From NCBI GenBank assembly GCA_900239685.1, contig OENT01000015.1, positions 186,001 to 250,000 of the forward strand: a DNA stretch of 64,000 nucleotides, in the 5' to 3' direction. The notes under the pieces are model-generated. The model made no database searches, was not told the origin of the DNA, and was given only the letters and a program-made list of their open reading frames with translations. Numbering within the stretch: the stretch's first letter is position 1; each line of letters begins with the position of its first letter. A program made the position numbers and the translations under genes. Of the stretch, positions 23,212-35,200 are shown piece after piece. This DNA is from Rotaria macrura (lineage: Eukaryota; Rotifera; Eurotatoria; Philodinida; Philodinidae).

Positions 23212-26200
23212 TTAAAAATCACATCCATCCATACCATCCAAATAAAGTTCAAATTCTTCGCGATTACATTTTCCATCAGCTGTAAATATATGCTTATGAA
23301 ATGTACCATCGAAACTTGCAGCAACAACATGACTTGGATCAGAAAATGCACATATACATGGCCATTCAATAGCTACTTTAAAGTTGCATAAATCACCAAA
23401 TGCTTCATTTAGTGCATGAGGTATAGCAACCATACGATTCAATTTCGGATCCCGTATACCATATAAATGCACCGTGCCTTTATCGCTTGATACACATAGA
23501 AAACTTGAATCAAAACTGAATGCAATACAATGAATATCAGCTGTATCAGATCCACGTCGAAATTCAAATAATTTGTCACATGAACCAGTCGTTGAAAAAA
23601 CACGTATTAAAGTTCCCTATTTCGTTAAAATGAGAAAAAAAGCATTGATTCATGTTCCGTTCTTAAAAGCCATGTTTTAACATACACGTTTAGAAGCAGT
23701 AGCTAACAATGTAGCTGCATGATTAAGTGCAATGGAAGCTAATTCAGTTTCATGTGCATGAACAACACGACGATTGTATGACATATCATTTTCAATTCCA
23801 TTCATATTCTAAATTGAAATAAAACATTAATTTTTCTCAGTTTGTGTTTTCTTCAATACTAATCAAAATGCTATTCTGGAGAAAAATCAACATGTAGACC
23901 TGAAAAATTTTCATATTTCTGATATAATCATCCCCATTCAATAGATCCTATTTCTAATTCAACAACAAACAATAGACTTCATTGGTTTCAATATGTAATC
24001 TTAGATATTTCTTCATGTTTCATCAATAAACTTTTTATACTAAATAAATTATTTTCAAATCAATCTATGGCAAATATATATTTAGAATCATACATACAAT
24101 GTCTCAGGAAGAAACAATCAACAAAGCACTCCACGTAACAATTTACTTGACATCAGAGATATTCTAAATTTAAATTTCTTCTGAACAAAGATGTCATTAG
24201 TTCGATGAGAATATATAGCAACTATGAAACATTCCAACTAGAATACTTTAATTTTTCTTGATTTTGTTCTACAGATACCGAAATCTTATTAGGCTCATGA
24301 ACAAAGTATTGAAATAACACTTATATCATCAAAAAACGCGTTTTTTTTAGATGTCAAATTTAAATTTCGAAAAATAAACATCAGTCAATTAAGTAAGTTG
24401 TCATTTTTCTACTACCTCTTAATGATAGATTGGGAATAGTTGGAATTCTATCGTCTTTAGAAACGAAGTTTCTTTTTAAACTCACCTATTTATTTGATGT
24501 AAGATGCAAGCAGATATTATTATTAGAAATTCAATAGGATTCCAGTACCCAAATACCGTGAATTTCGTCAATCGAAACACTCAAGATTTGTCTTTAAATT
24601 TTTCGAAAACATCAAATAAATATTGACCTAGTTGACAAGCAATTCAACTCATAAAGTGATTTCTTAGTCAAACATAAACTTTTTTTAAGTATTATTTTCC
24701 TACATAAATACACTTATTCGATAGAATCAATTTAACGAATTTAACAATAAATTGTTTATCAAATACCACAATAGAATGTAAATAATACAAAGATGTTTTT
24801 TTTGTTGGATGTCTGAGTTTGATAATATTTTTAACTCCAGATATTTATTTTAAACGAAAAATGACCACTCACATAAGACCTACAGTCAAAATGCTGATAC
24901 TTAAATTGAATGTACGAGTATTCGCAGTACTGAATTCTTTGAACAATTTTATTTCAAATCAATAGATGTGCTCTTTATTTATTGACCTTAGAAGAAAAGC
25001 GAACATCCATCTTAAATATCATAGATTCTGTCTATCCTTCGGTCAATTTCGTCAACTGTAGTCACTTATCGACTTCCATTATCTAATCGAAGCTAGTGCC
25101 CATTGCCTTTTCAACTTTTTTCTAAAATACATATCTGCTACTTGTGCATAAAATTAATATGGAAAAACTTATTAATCACCTGTGGAGTTGTCTCCTTTCA
25201 CATTTTTTTTCTTCTAATGATTTTAATGATGCATCATAATTCATTGTAAACGTTTGAGTTTAAAATTTTTTAATTCGAAAACAACAGCAAAAAAATCGTG
25301 TGTATTAGACTACTTTTAATGTCTATATTGAAGAAAAATATTTTCCTATTCCTATTCAATCAACGATGCAATACTATCATAAATATAGTGGTATTTTCAT
25401 CATCTGATGAATCATGTCGAGCATATGTCTCATTGACCAAGGAGACGCGTGTGTCTACTCGAATTTCATAATTGTTTTTAATCATCAATCTCTCAAATTT
25501 TGTCTCCCATCTCGTCCAAGTGGAAAATTACAGATTTTTTATTCTCTCGATTTTTTTTTGAACAATTCACATCGCACTTCTTTGATCTGTTTTCTCTTGA
25601 TCTCTTCTTCTTTCCCTCTCTTTCTCTTTCTCTTTCTCTCTGTCTCTTTTCTATTGAAGATGAAGAAGAAGAAGAAGCTTGACCATCATACAACGCAGAA
25701 CAAAAAAACAAAAAAAGCCACTTCTTCCACCAATAAGGTTTTTTCACCAATCATCTTCAGTTTTTTTTTCTTCTTTGCTCTTCAACTATCATAAAGAGAA
25801 AGTACGTAGACGCATTTGATCATATTACTCGAATACGTGAAAGGCGAGCTTTTCTCTATGTAGCCGAAACTGACTACTACATATAAATTTTACTATTATG
25901 CAAACAACTCCATATCCTCATTCATCATATGACTATAATTCATTTTCAACCTTTGTGCCAACAACATCAAATACGTACACATCATATTATCCAAACCACT
26001 ATCGAACTCAAACAAATCTACCAACAAAAATTGAACAGGATGATTCGTCGACTTCTAGTCAAACGCCACCACCACCACCATCATCAAAATCTTTAACATT
26101 GACAACAACAATATCAAATAACAACAATGTACTCTCACAAATTCCAATTGTTCTTCAACTATCATCAAATAATACTGAACAAAGTTTAATTTTAACCATC

Positions 26201-28911
26201 GATCAATTAGCTTGTGTATGTGAAGCTATACAGCAAAGTGGTAAAATTGACAAACTAATCAAACTTCTCCAGTTATTACCACAAAAGTCATCGTCATCGA
26301 ATGCAGCATTGATACATCAACATGATAGTGTTTTAAAAGCTCGTGCTATTATACTTTATCATCAATCGAAATTCCGTGAATTATATGGTCTATTAGAAAC
26401 ACACACGTTTGACATACATCATCATACAGAATTGCAACAGTTATGGTACAAAGGACATTATATGGAAGCACAAAAACTTCGTGGTCGTCCATTGGGTGCT
26501 GTTGATAAATATCGTATTAGACGAAAATATCCATTACCAAAATCAATATGGGACGGTGAAGAAACAATATATTGTTTTAAAGAAAAATCTCGTCAAGCAT
26601 TAAAAGAGTGTTATAAACTCAATCGTTATCCAACACCCGATGAAAAGCGTTTATTAGCCAAGAAAACTGGTTTAACACTGACACAAGTTAGCAATTGGTT
26701 CAAAAATCGTCGACAACGTGACCGTACACCGCGAACGTAAGTTAATTACTGCCACTTGTCCTGAGAACATGAGTCGATTTGAAAATGTTAATTTCCTTTT
26801 CTCGTCTTGCTTTTGTTTTTCATTCATAGACAAGATTGTCAAGATCTTCAAACATCATTATTGAATCAAGCAGCATATTTTGCTACAGGTTCAGTTTATT
26901 CCCATGGCTTGTTTACTGGTGGTACATCATCGTCATCGAATTTTCCATACTCAACAGCAGCGCAAAATAATTCTACATTTTTACATTACCAATCTTAATC
27001 AATTTCATTATTCTTCTAGTCATTAAAAATTAACTTTAGTTTTTCTTTTCTCGTTTTTCTTGTCTGTTCTATAAATGGAACGATGCGCTAATGAACATCA
27101 TCTATTCTTTTTCGTTTCGAATAACCTATAATCATTGACGTTCTTTTTTTCCCTCCATTATGTTGTTTCATTCATTACGCGTCTGGTTACCGTTCTTTCC
27201 TTTTTTTCTTCGCTTTCAGCTACCTACTGTAATTTATTATTAGAATATGATTTCGAATAAAGACAGAAAGACGACACGATGATATTATAAATAGGTGATG
27301 TTTTATAATTGAAATTCTCAAACTAATCAGAAAAGTCTACACAAGTTATTTGATGCGATCATTATTATCTTAGAGAATGAAACAATCTACCCGTACAGTT
27401 GTTATTGTTGTTTTTCTTCTTTCTCTATTTAAAAAAAAAGAATATTAGCATTAGAAAGTATGCGCTATGTGACACGTATGAGTATATAGATTAAAAGTTG
27501 CGATTCAATATATACTAATGCCAATCGACTTGAAGAAAAATTCTTTGCCATTTTCAAGAAAATAAATCAGTCACAAGAATCATTTTGCTATGGGAATAGT
27601 TTAATCAGCGTAAAGATAAAGATAGCAGTATGCAATCGATACGTTTGTGATGGCCTATATAAGTTGATAAAACACTTTTCTTATACGACTAATATCAACA
27701 AAATTGGTCAATGGAATATAATCTTACGAATAGATCTTGATTGTTCAAGTATGAATAAGTTTAACATGGATACATCTTGTGATTAGAATTCATAAAAAAG
27801 AACGAATGTTGACTGTTCGAATTTGCTTTCACAGGAATGGACAAATATGTTAATGTCATATGAATGACAATTTTTCAATGAAAATAGGAATTTTTTTATC
27901 CAAACGTATAAAAACAAGAAGAAAGAAAACTTTTTCTCTCCTATATAATCGTAATGTAGAGTATTGACTACAATCATCGATAGAATTTTTGAAGTCAAAA
28001 TTTATAGATTCATTATTGTCGTGAGTATGAGATATTTCGCATCTTTATATTGATATTGTAAATCATAGTGAACGGAGTAATTCACTCGATCGATAAGTTT
28101 ACTTACTAAAAGTTGAACAAAACCACCTTTTGTTTTCGTATTGAACGGAAAAACAAGTAACGATCCATCAATATTTGATAATTCACAAAGTCCTAGAAAA
28201 AGAAAAAAAGCAAATCGAAAATACTTTCTCAACGAATAAAATAAGTATCTGACCTCTTGGATTATCACGTGTATCAATTGTATGTAAAAGTCGGCATTGA
28301 TTTGGAAATGAGAAAATATGAATTTTACGTACAAGTACAACAATAAGTCTATAAGAAACGTTTCACATGTGATGAAAACAGAATGTAACGAATTCTATCA
28401 ACAAACCTCGTTCTTGACATGCGTATAGATACAACTGGTAAACCAAAACAAAGTTCAAGTACATGAGCTTTGCGTTCATCATCGTAGATGTTTACTAAAA
28501 TATTCATTTCAGAATAAAACATAATTATCACATTATTTTCTCGTACCAACATTCGATGATAAGCCAGTAACATGATCGGCCGGTACATATGCTATTAAAT
28601 TCGTACGATAAAGCATTTCTGCATAAGTAGCACGTCCAACATCTGCATTCAAAGAAAAACAAAACAGATGATTCAAATTTCTCAGAATCTACTTGGTCTT
28701 CTGTATACCGAGAAAACTTTTCTGTGCAAACGGTTCAACATTAAATATTCTTATACCGTCACATGTAGCACAAATAAAACAAGCTGTAGAAGAATAAACA
28801 AACTGTCAAATAAAACGAAAGATTTTTCTTCATAATGTTTCTACTTGAATCTTGATTAAAACGTAAACTGAGTACATCAGTTGTCGTTCGTGTATATCGA
28901 TTGGCAGACAT
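23212..28911 (-). CDS. WDR45: WDR45/WIPI4-type autophagy beta-propeller
   Basis: A PROPPIN that binds PI3P/PI(3,5)P2 and works with ATG2 at growing autophagosomes. The start at 28911 gives [20 protein letters not shown]. Later exons give [11 protein letters not shown] (about 28690-28785), [12 protein letters not shown] (about 28547-28650), [13 protein letters not shown] (28407-28495), IHIFSFPNQ (28254-28348), [10 protein letters not shown] (28107-28192), [20 protein letters not shown] (23686-23808) and a last exon 23616-23212 ending [18 protein letters not shown]. The FRRG phosphoinositide-binding motif is intact ([11 protein letters not shown]). Exons 28107-28192 and 23686-23808 join in phase with a spacing equal to human WDR45, so the intron between them (23809-28106) is one 4.3 kb intron. 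It contains the SIX4/5 gene on the other strand. Confidence 0.93.
25598..25660. repeat. Pyrimidine-rich simple repeat upstream of SIX gene
   Basis: A CTTTCTCTTTCTCTTTCTCT-type tract about 240-300 bp before the SIX start codon, within a T-rich region. It probably lies in the promoter or 5' untranslated region. Open frames through it are low-complexity artefacts. Confidence 0.7.
25898..26998 (+). CDS. SIX4/5: SIX4/5-class homeobox transcription factor
   Basis: Two exons, 25898-26736 and 26830-26998 (GT..AG, in phase), encode about 335 aa. A Ser/Thr/Pro-rich N-terminus of about 95 residues precedes the SIX domain (about 100-215: [19 protein letters not shown] to [19 protein letters not shown]). 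The homeodomain follows, with [35 protein letters not shown] and recognition helix [14 protein letters not shown]. The segment [20 protein letters not shown] resembles SIX4/5 rather than SIX1/2 or SIX3/6. The second exon encodes a short tail ending FLHYQS, far shorter than vertebrate SIX4. SIX proteins bind DNA, often with EYA co-activators, in muscle, sensory and mesodermal development. The gene lies entirely within a WDR45 intron in antisense orientation. Confidence 0.92.
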
Positions 28912-29244
28912 TGAAATATCTGAAATGAAAATCGACTTTCTACTACTTATGATTTTATTTATTTTATTCACTATAATATTTCTTTCATCCTGTTGCCATC
29001 TATAATCACAATGAAACGGACAAAAATGCTGACTCAAAGACAAAGGAAAAGAAGTAACATTTACGACTTAAATTTAGATCTATACAAGTACAGTGGAAGT
29101 TGTAAAAAAAAAAAAGAAAGAAAACAAATAGTTTGAAAATTGCCAAATCTTATTTTCATTCAATGAACCGGTTTGAATTCCAAATAGATATGCACCATGT
29201 GAATAAGAATTCTGGCGTTTTTATTTATTTACTTTTTTTCGTTT

Positions 29245-32200
29245 TTATGAATCAATGGAAAAAAATGTATAATCGCGAGCATGTTCTTTCGACCAATCTA
29301 TTTGTGATAGTACAATATCAAATTCACCCAACACATGGTTGCCAACAGTTAAAACATTATTCCATACACTCACGCGAAGAAGACGTCTAAAATACAATAA
29401 ACAAAGTTGTCATCGTAATTCCTGTAGGATTGAAATGCGAACGACAATGTTGATTTTCTTGCTCATCTCTAGAACATGACAATATTCGAATTATTTGAGA
29501 ACAGATTTTTTTTCAACATTTTTTGAGTCATTCCTTGAGATATACGATGCGAAACTAGTTCATAGTTATGAATGAGATTCTTTTCATATAGGACCTGAAA
29601 TGTCATATGATATGAGTCTATCACAATGTTTGATCAATATCTACAATAGTATCTTTGACCTAAGTCTATAATCAAGACGACGAAGTTAGTATGATTCCAC
29701 TTTTTTTTTCAATCCTGTTTTCACAAGAGATAGTGTGATTCGTTTTCAGCTATTTTTAATAGATTCTCACTTTTGAATTTCAGATAAATCCATTGAATAT
29801 ATAAACTAGAAAAAACAAACAAAAGATAAAAACAGGTTCCTGTTAAAAATAAAACAAAAAGAAATCTTTTACTGTATCATTAAATATTGGATTTCGTGAA
29901 TTCATTACAGTTTTCCCCTTTCGTTTTGTTAATTTACATTCATCAGGAAACAAATAACATTTACAATATGGATTCGGATCACTTCCATTTGTTAATGGCT
30001 AAAACGAGTCAATGTTATGAAATATTTGTAGAGGAGAAATTTTCTTTTTTTTTCTTTCATTTCAATACTCTTACTAGATTATTTGCATGTCTAACCATAA
30101 CAAATAATTGTCCATTATCATGTTTTAATTCTATACGAATTTTAGCTTGTTGATTTGACGCTGAATCATGACTTGAACGTGATGAAAACTCTTTGGAAAG
30201 AAAAATAAACATAGAGAGTTCAATTCAATAAAAACAAAATTTTTTATATAATGATATTAGTTTTTCTACCATCAGAAGGTTTGTCTTTTGAATCATTTAT
30301 TTGTTGATCTTGTTGAATCATATGAAAGAATGTAATAACAAGATCAGACTAGAAAAATAATTTAACAAAAAATTAAAATAATTCATGCTATTTTATTTAT
30401 TAAGATGTTTCAATTGTCTTTGTTTTCATTTCTTCTCACTTACTTGAACAATTTCATTAGTTAACCGAAATAGATTTTCAAGGAAATCATTAATATCACT
30501 AACACGTCTTTGTGCCACAATTTTATCTTCAGTCTGTCGAGAAAATTTTAAATCGAAACCAATCAATGGAAATTGTTTACTCAGACGTTCGGAAAATTCA
30601 TAAAATTCATTGAATGTTCTATAATGGTATGTTGTATGTGAGCGGGTATTATTATTATTTTGACGATGTATAATTATATGATCATCGATCAGTTCTCGTT
30701 CAACTTTTAATTTATACAAATAAGGTTTTGTTCGATGTGTTCGTTTATCATAACTGACAACGTATGCAGATTTTATACGACCATCTGTAGCTATCGTATA
30801 AGTTTTGGGTATAAATGACAATGTTGTACCGGTTGAAGCCGAATTTGATGAACTTGATGTTTGTGCAAATGAATGTATTAAAAAATTTAATGTCGTCCAT
30901 GTAGATTTTAAACTGTCAACAATGAGTTCAGTAAAATGAGATATACTTTGTGCATAATTTGTTGATGTTGATAAGCGATCATAGACAAAACGAACAGCAT
31001 CATAATTCAGATTTAATACATTTGATGAACATAAATGAGATAAAAGTAGTAGGAGTAAAGAAGAATTTTGACGTAATGTACAAAATGCATTACAACATAA
31101 ATCCACAAAACGATGTAATGCATCGTTAGATGCCCGACCATCAGACATGGCATATAGCATTTGTTTTGTAAATACGAAAGGAGCACGATCACTAAAAGAA
31201 TGCATTTTTATAGTTTAAAATACACAGAAAAAAAATCAAATTGAAAACAAAGACCAGAGTGTAATTAAAATATGATAAGATAATCAATGCTTTTCGAATT
31301 GTTTGTCAATTGAAACTGAGAATTATTGGAACAATCGTTACCAACATGATAGAGCTGTGAACATCTTCTCATTATATCCATATGATAGAGTCTATTTAAA
31401 TGATGACTTAACTTTTATTTCACTTCGATCTTTTATGCATTGGATTCATTTTGATGTCTTTTACCTACCAACAGATTTGCCTGTGATATCAGACAGCATG
31501 AAATTCTAAGATTGTTTTCTACACACTCAATGGTGACACTATGTTTTTCAAAATGGCCAGGTAAGAGAGTCTTTCCGATATGTCACAACGTTCTTGCAAT
31601 ATATGTAATCGTGCATGTGTCGTAATACGAAATATTAATACAAATCGATTCGTTTACCAACCGAAGTATAATGAGAGAAAGAAAAAAGAAATTTATTTCA
31701 TTTCCTCAATAATAAATTTGACAATCGAATGTGAGAAGTAACCTCTATCATGCGTTTTCTTGTAGACACTAGCTCCATGTTTTAGTAGCATTTTTTAGTA
31801 GATAAAAATATAGAATCTATCAGCGTTTATATGTCAGTACGATTGTAGGAATTCTAGAAAGATAAGTTTTCTGAACATGTCTCGAACGATCACTGTTTTT
31901 TGCGAACAACTTTCTAATCCTTTGAAAAAATTCTACTAATCACAACTATTTTACCATGAAGTCATTGAAGAAATAAGATCTTTAATCTACTCTCGACGTC
32001 AAAATACAATGAATGTCCATATTTTTTGAATATGTTGAGAACAGAGAAAGTCTAGAAGCCTGAAGTTTTTAACTGTTCGGAAGAACATTCCGGGAAAATA
32101 AAATATTCATGAATCATCTCCACTACGACTTGTTCAAACAGGTGATATTTTGTTGCAGCTTTTGATCAGGAATATTTCACAAAACATTTTCTGTATTCAC

Positions 32201-35200
32201 CAAGAGCTTCAATTTATCAAGTCGATTGAGAAGATTTTTCTCTATAGATTTATCAACAGTCAGCTCTTCTAGTTTATTCTGCACAGGATTTATATGCGTT
32301 TCAGGAGAAGTCTTGAAATCGAGCAACTGANNNNNNNNNNNNNNNNNNNNNNNNNNNNNNNNNNNNNNNNNNNNNNNNNNNNNNNNNNNNNNNNNNNNNN
32401 NNNNNNNNNNNNNNNNNNNNNNNNNNNNNNNNNNNNNNNNNNNNNNNNNNNNNNNNNNNNNNNNNNNNNNNNNNNNNTCAGTTGCTCGATTTCAAGACTT
32501 CTCCTGAAACGCATATAAATCCTGTGCAGAATAAACTAGAAGAGCTGACTGTTGATAAATCTATAGAGAAAAATCTTCTCAATCGACTTGATAAATTGAA
32601 GCTCTTGGTGAATACAGAAAATGTTTTGTGAAATATTCCTGATCAAATGCTGCAACAAAATATCACCTGTTTGAACAAGTCGTAGCCGAGACGATTCATG
32701 AATATTTTATTTTCCCGAAATTTTCTTCCGAACAGTTAAAAACTTCAGGCTTCTAGACTTTCTCTGTTCTCAACATATTCAAAAAATATGGACATTCATT
32801 GTATTTTGAAGTCGAAAGTCATTTTTCGAATTCTTGCCAATTCCAACATCTTTTATAACAAGGTCTGCTTAAAAATTCATTATATACCTACCGATTAAAC
32901 CATCCAAATTTTTGTGTATCTCCTAAATATTTTCCAAAATCAATATGGAATAAATGGCCAGATTGTTTAACCATAATGTTATCATTATGTCTATCACCAA
33001 TACCTAAGATATATGTAGCCACACAATAAGCAGCACATGAATATGTTAAATTTTCTAAGGCGATTCGAAATTCTCTATCCGTTGTATTATGTAAACGTAA
33101 CCAATCATGCAAAGCTGATTCACCTAATGAACCTTTAATTGTTCCTGAACGGGATTCAATTTCTCTTAACGTTTCACTTTCCGTTATCATTTCAATGAAA
33201 CCACAACGTTCTTGTGTTTGTACAACATTGAATAAACTTAAACGAAAATCGAAACCATTTGCTTGCCATATTTTATCCATGCATGAAAATAGTTGTAGAA
33301 CTATTTGATCTTGCTACATAAATGCAACGATAAAAATAAAGATATATTCGTACAATACCAACGAAGTTGTAATGTGAAATACGGTGTGGATTCTTACTAT
33401 ATCTAATTGAAGACAATTTATGTTTTCTTCGATCTATTTCATTAATTATTTTTTCATTCTCTTCTATTCTAATGTTAACCATTATGTGAGTTCTTACAAG
33501 AAATTTTCCTTACATTTGAGAATTTCTATGAAGATATTCAATTGAAAATCGTCTCGTCTTGTTTAGTCAAGTCAAAGTGGAAAACTATGTTGCTAGGTGT
33601 TTCTGTGATAGAGCTATGAGATTTTCTTTGAAACATTCAAATTACAACCATGTAATCTTTGATGATGCAAAATAATTGCTGAATAGCGAGACTTTTTATG
33701 ATGATAATAATGTTTTCTTTCTAGCAGAATGTCTTACGAATTTTGATAATATGAGGTTTTTATATTTTCAATATTGATCTCTTCGTAGTTTAGAATCATC
33801 AGCATCATGCAGTATTATTGTCTAGTTAATAATCTGAGCGTTCATATGACAAGAAACCTATATTAAAGGACTTTGTGAATTACCTAATCAATTACATACG
33901 AAATAAAAACTCTAGAAATGTTAAACTGTTATTGAACACTAATGGAAAAGAAGTTTGCTTCTTTTTAGCATTGATTCGTTGTATTAGAAATTATAGACTA
34001 AACAAGCATAATTGAACAATATTGCTCTCGTACATGTACAACAAACTTTCAACTGATGGAGTAATCGATGATTAATTGAATTCCGTTGTACAGCGATGAC
34101 CCTGAAATTTCTCTCTATCGTGTCAACGATTAAAAAACTCTGTCGGAAACGCTAGCAAACGTTATTCGAAAAATTCACAAGTCCTTGCCATTTTGAAACA
34201 GATTTCAGTTCATCTAGTTATGCATGTGAAAGACGAAAAGTTTTTAATAAACGATTCATAGCATGAATATTGTATGTGAATATTTATGAAAATACTTCAA
34301 TACCATCACTGAGTCCTGTTTCACAAAGTATCTCGTATAAATTTAAAATAATGACTCACTCGCAAATCGTCTCCGATCTTGTAAATTGAATAATATTTTT
34401 CACATGATGAATCGATTGGATTAAAAACAAGTTTAATTGGTAATGTTAATGAATTAAAAAATGAACATGAATTTACATCAATACTACTTGTCATAAAATT
34501 AAATTGGCAAGGTAAACGACAAGTTGATTTGCCAGAATGAAAAAATTCTTGATTCAACCCTTTTAATTGTTCAAATAAACAATTTCCTTTATTACTTGAT
34601 TTATTTTCTTTCAGTTTAACACCAATACGTTTTAAACTTAAGCACAAATCATATTCTTTTTGTAATTCTAATCGAAAATTTTCCTCTAATACATAAAGTA
34701 ATGATAAAAATAAATAATAATAGCGTATGTAATGCAAATGCTCTGTTATTAGTAATTGCCGTAGATGCCAATATAATTGATGGGCTAAACGATAATCATT
34801 TATAGATTGTGTTAGTAAATATTCAATAATAACCGATGAATGTGTATAATCAAATTTAATAATCTGTAATAACTGTGGTAAATAGATGAGAAGATCATGT
34901 GATGTTAAACGGGATATTAATGATTGATATGCAAATGAACGTATATGCATATCAGGAAATGCTGGTAATAGAAGTTCGAGTGCTTCGATTTCATCTATTG
35001 TACGACCATTTGTTACTTCATTAAGAAGGGCATAGATGTCAATTAAACTAGGATAATCCCAAACAGAACGAGATATAAGTAATTTCGGCAAAGCATATGG
35101 CTTATGAATAACAAAACGACGATGCGACCAAAGATAATGACATTCATCTTCAGAAAATTCACGTTCTAAATGAAATTTTTCGATTCAATAATTTACTATA

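Noticed and set aside
25414-25794. 126-aa plus-strand frame before the SIX gene
   Set aside because: It is dominated by a pyrimidine tract, giving Phe/Leu/Ser runs, and is more likely 5' untranslated or promoter DNA.
32290-32518. Mirror-image open frames spanning the gap
   Set aside because: They are produced by the inverted repeat and run through undetermined bases.
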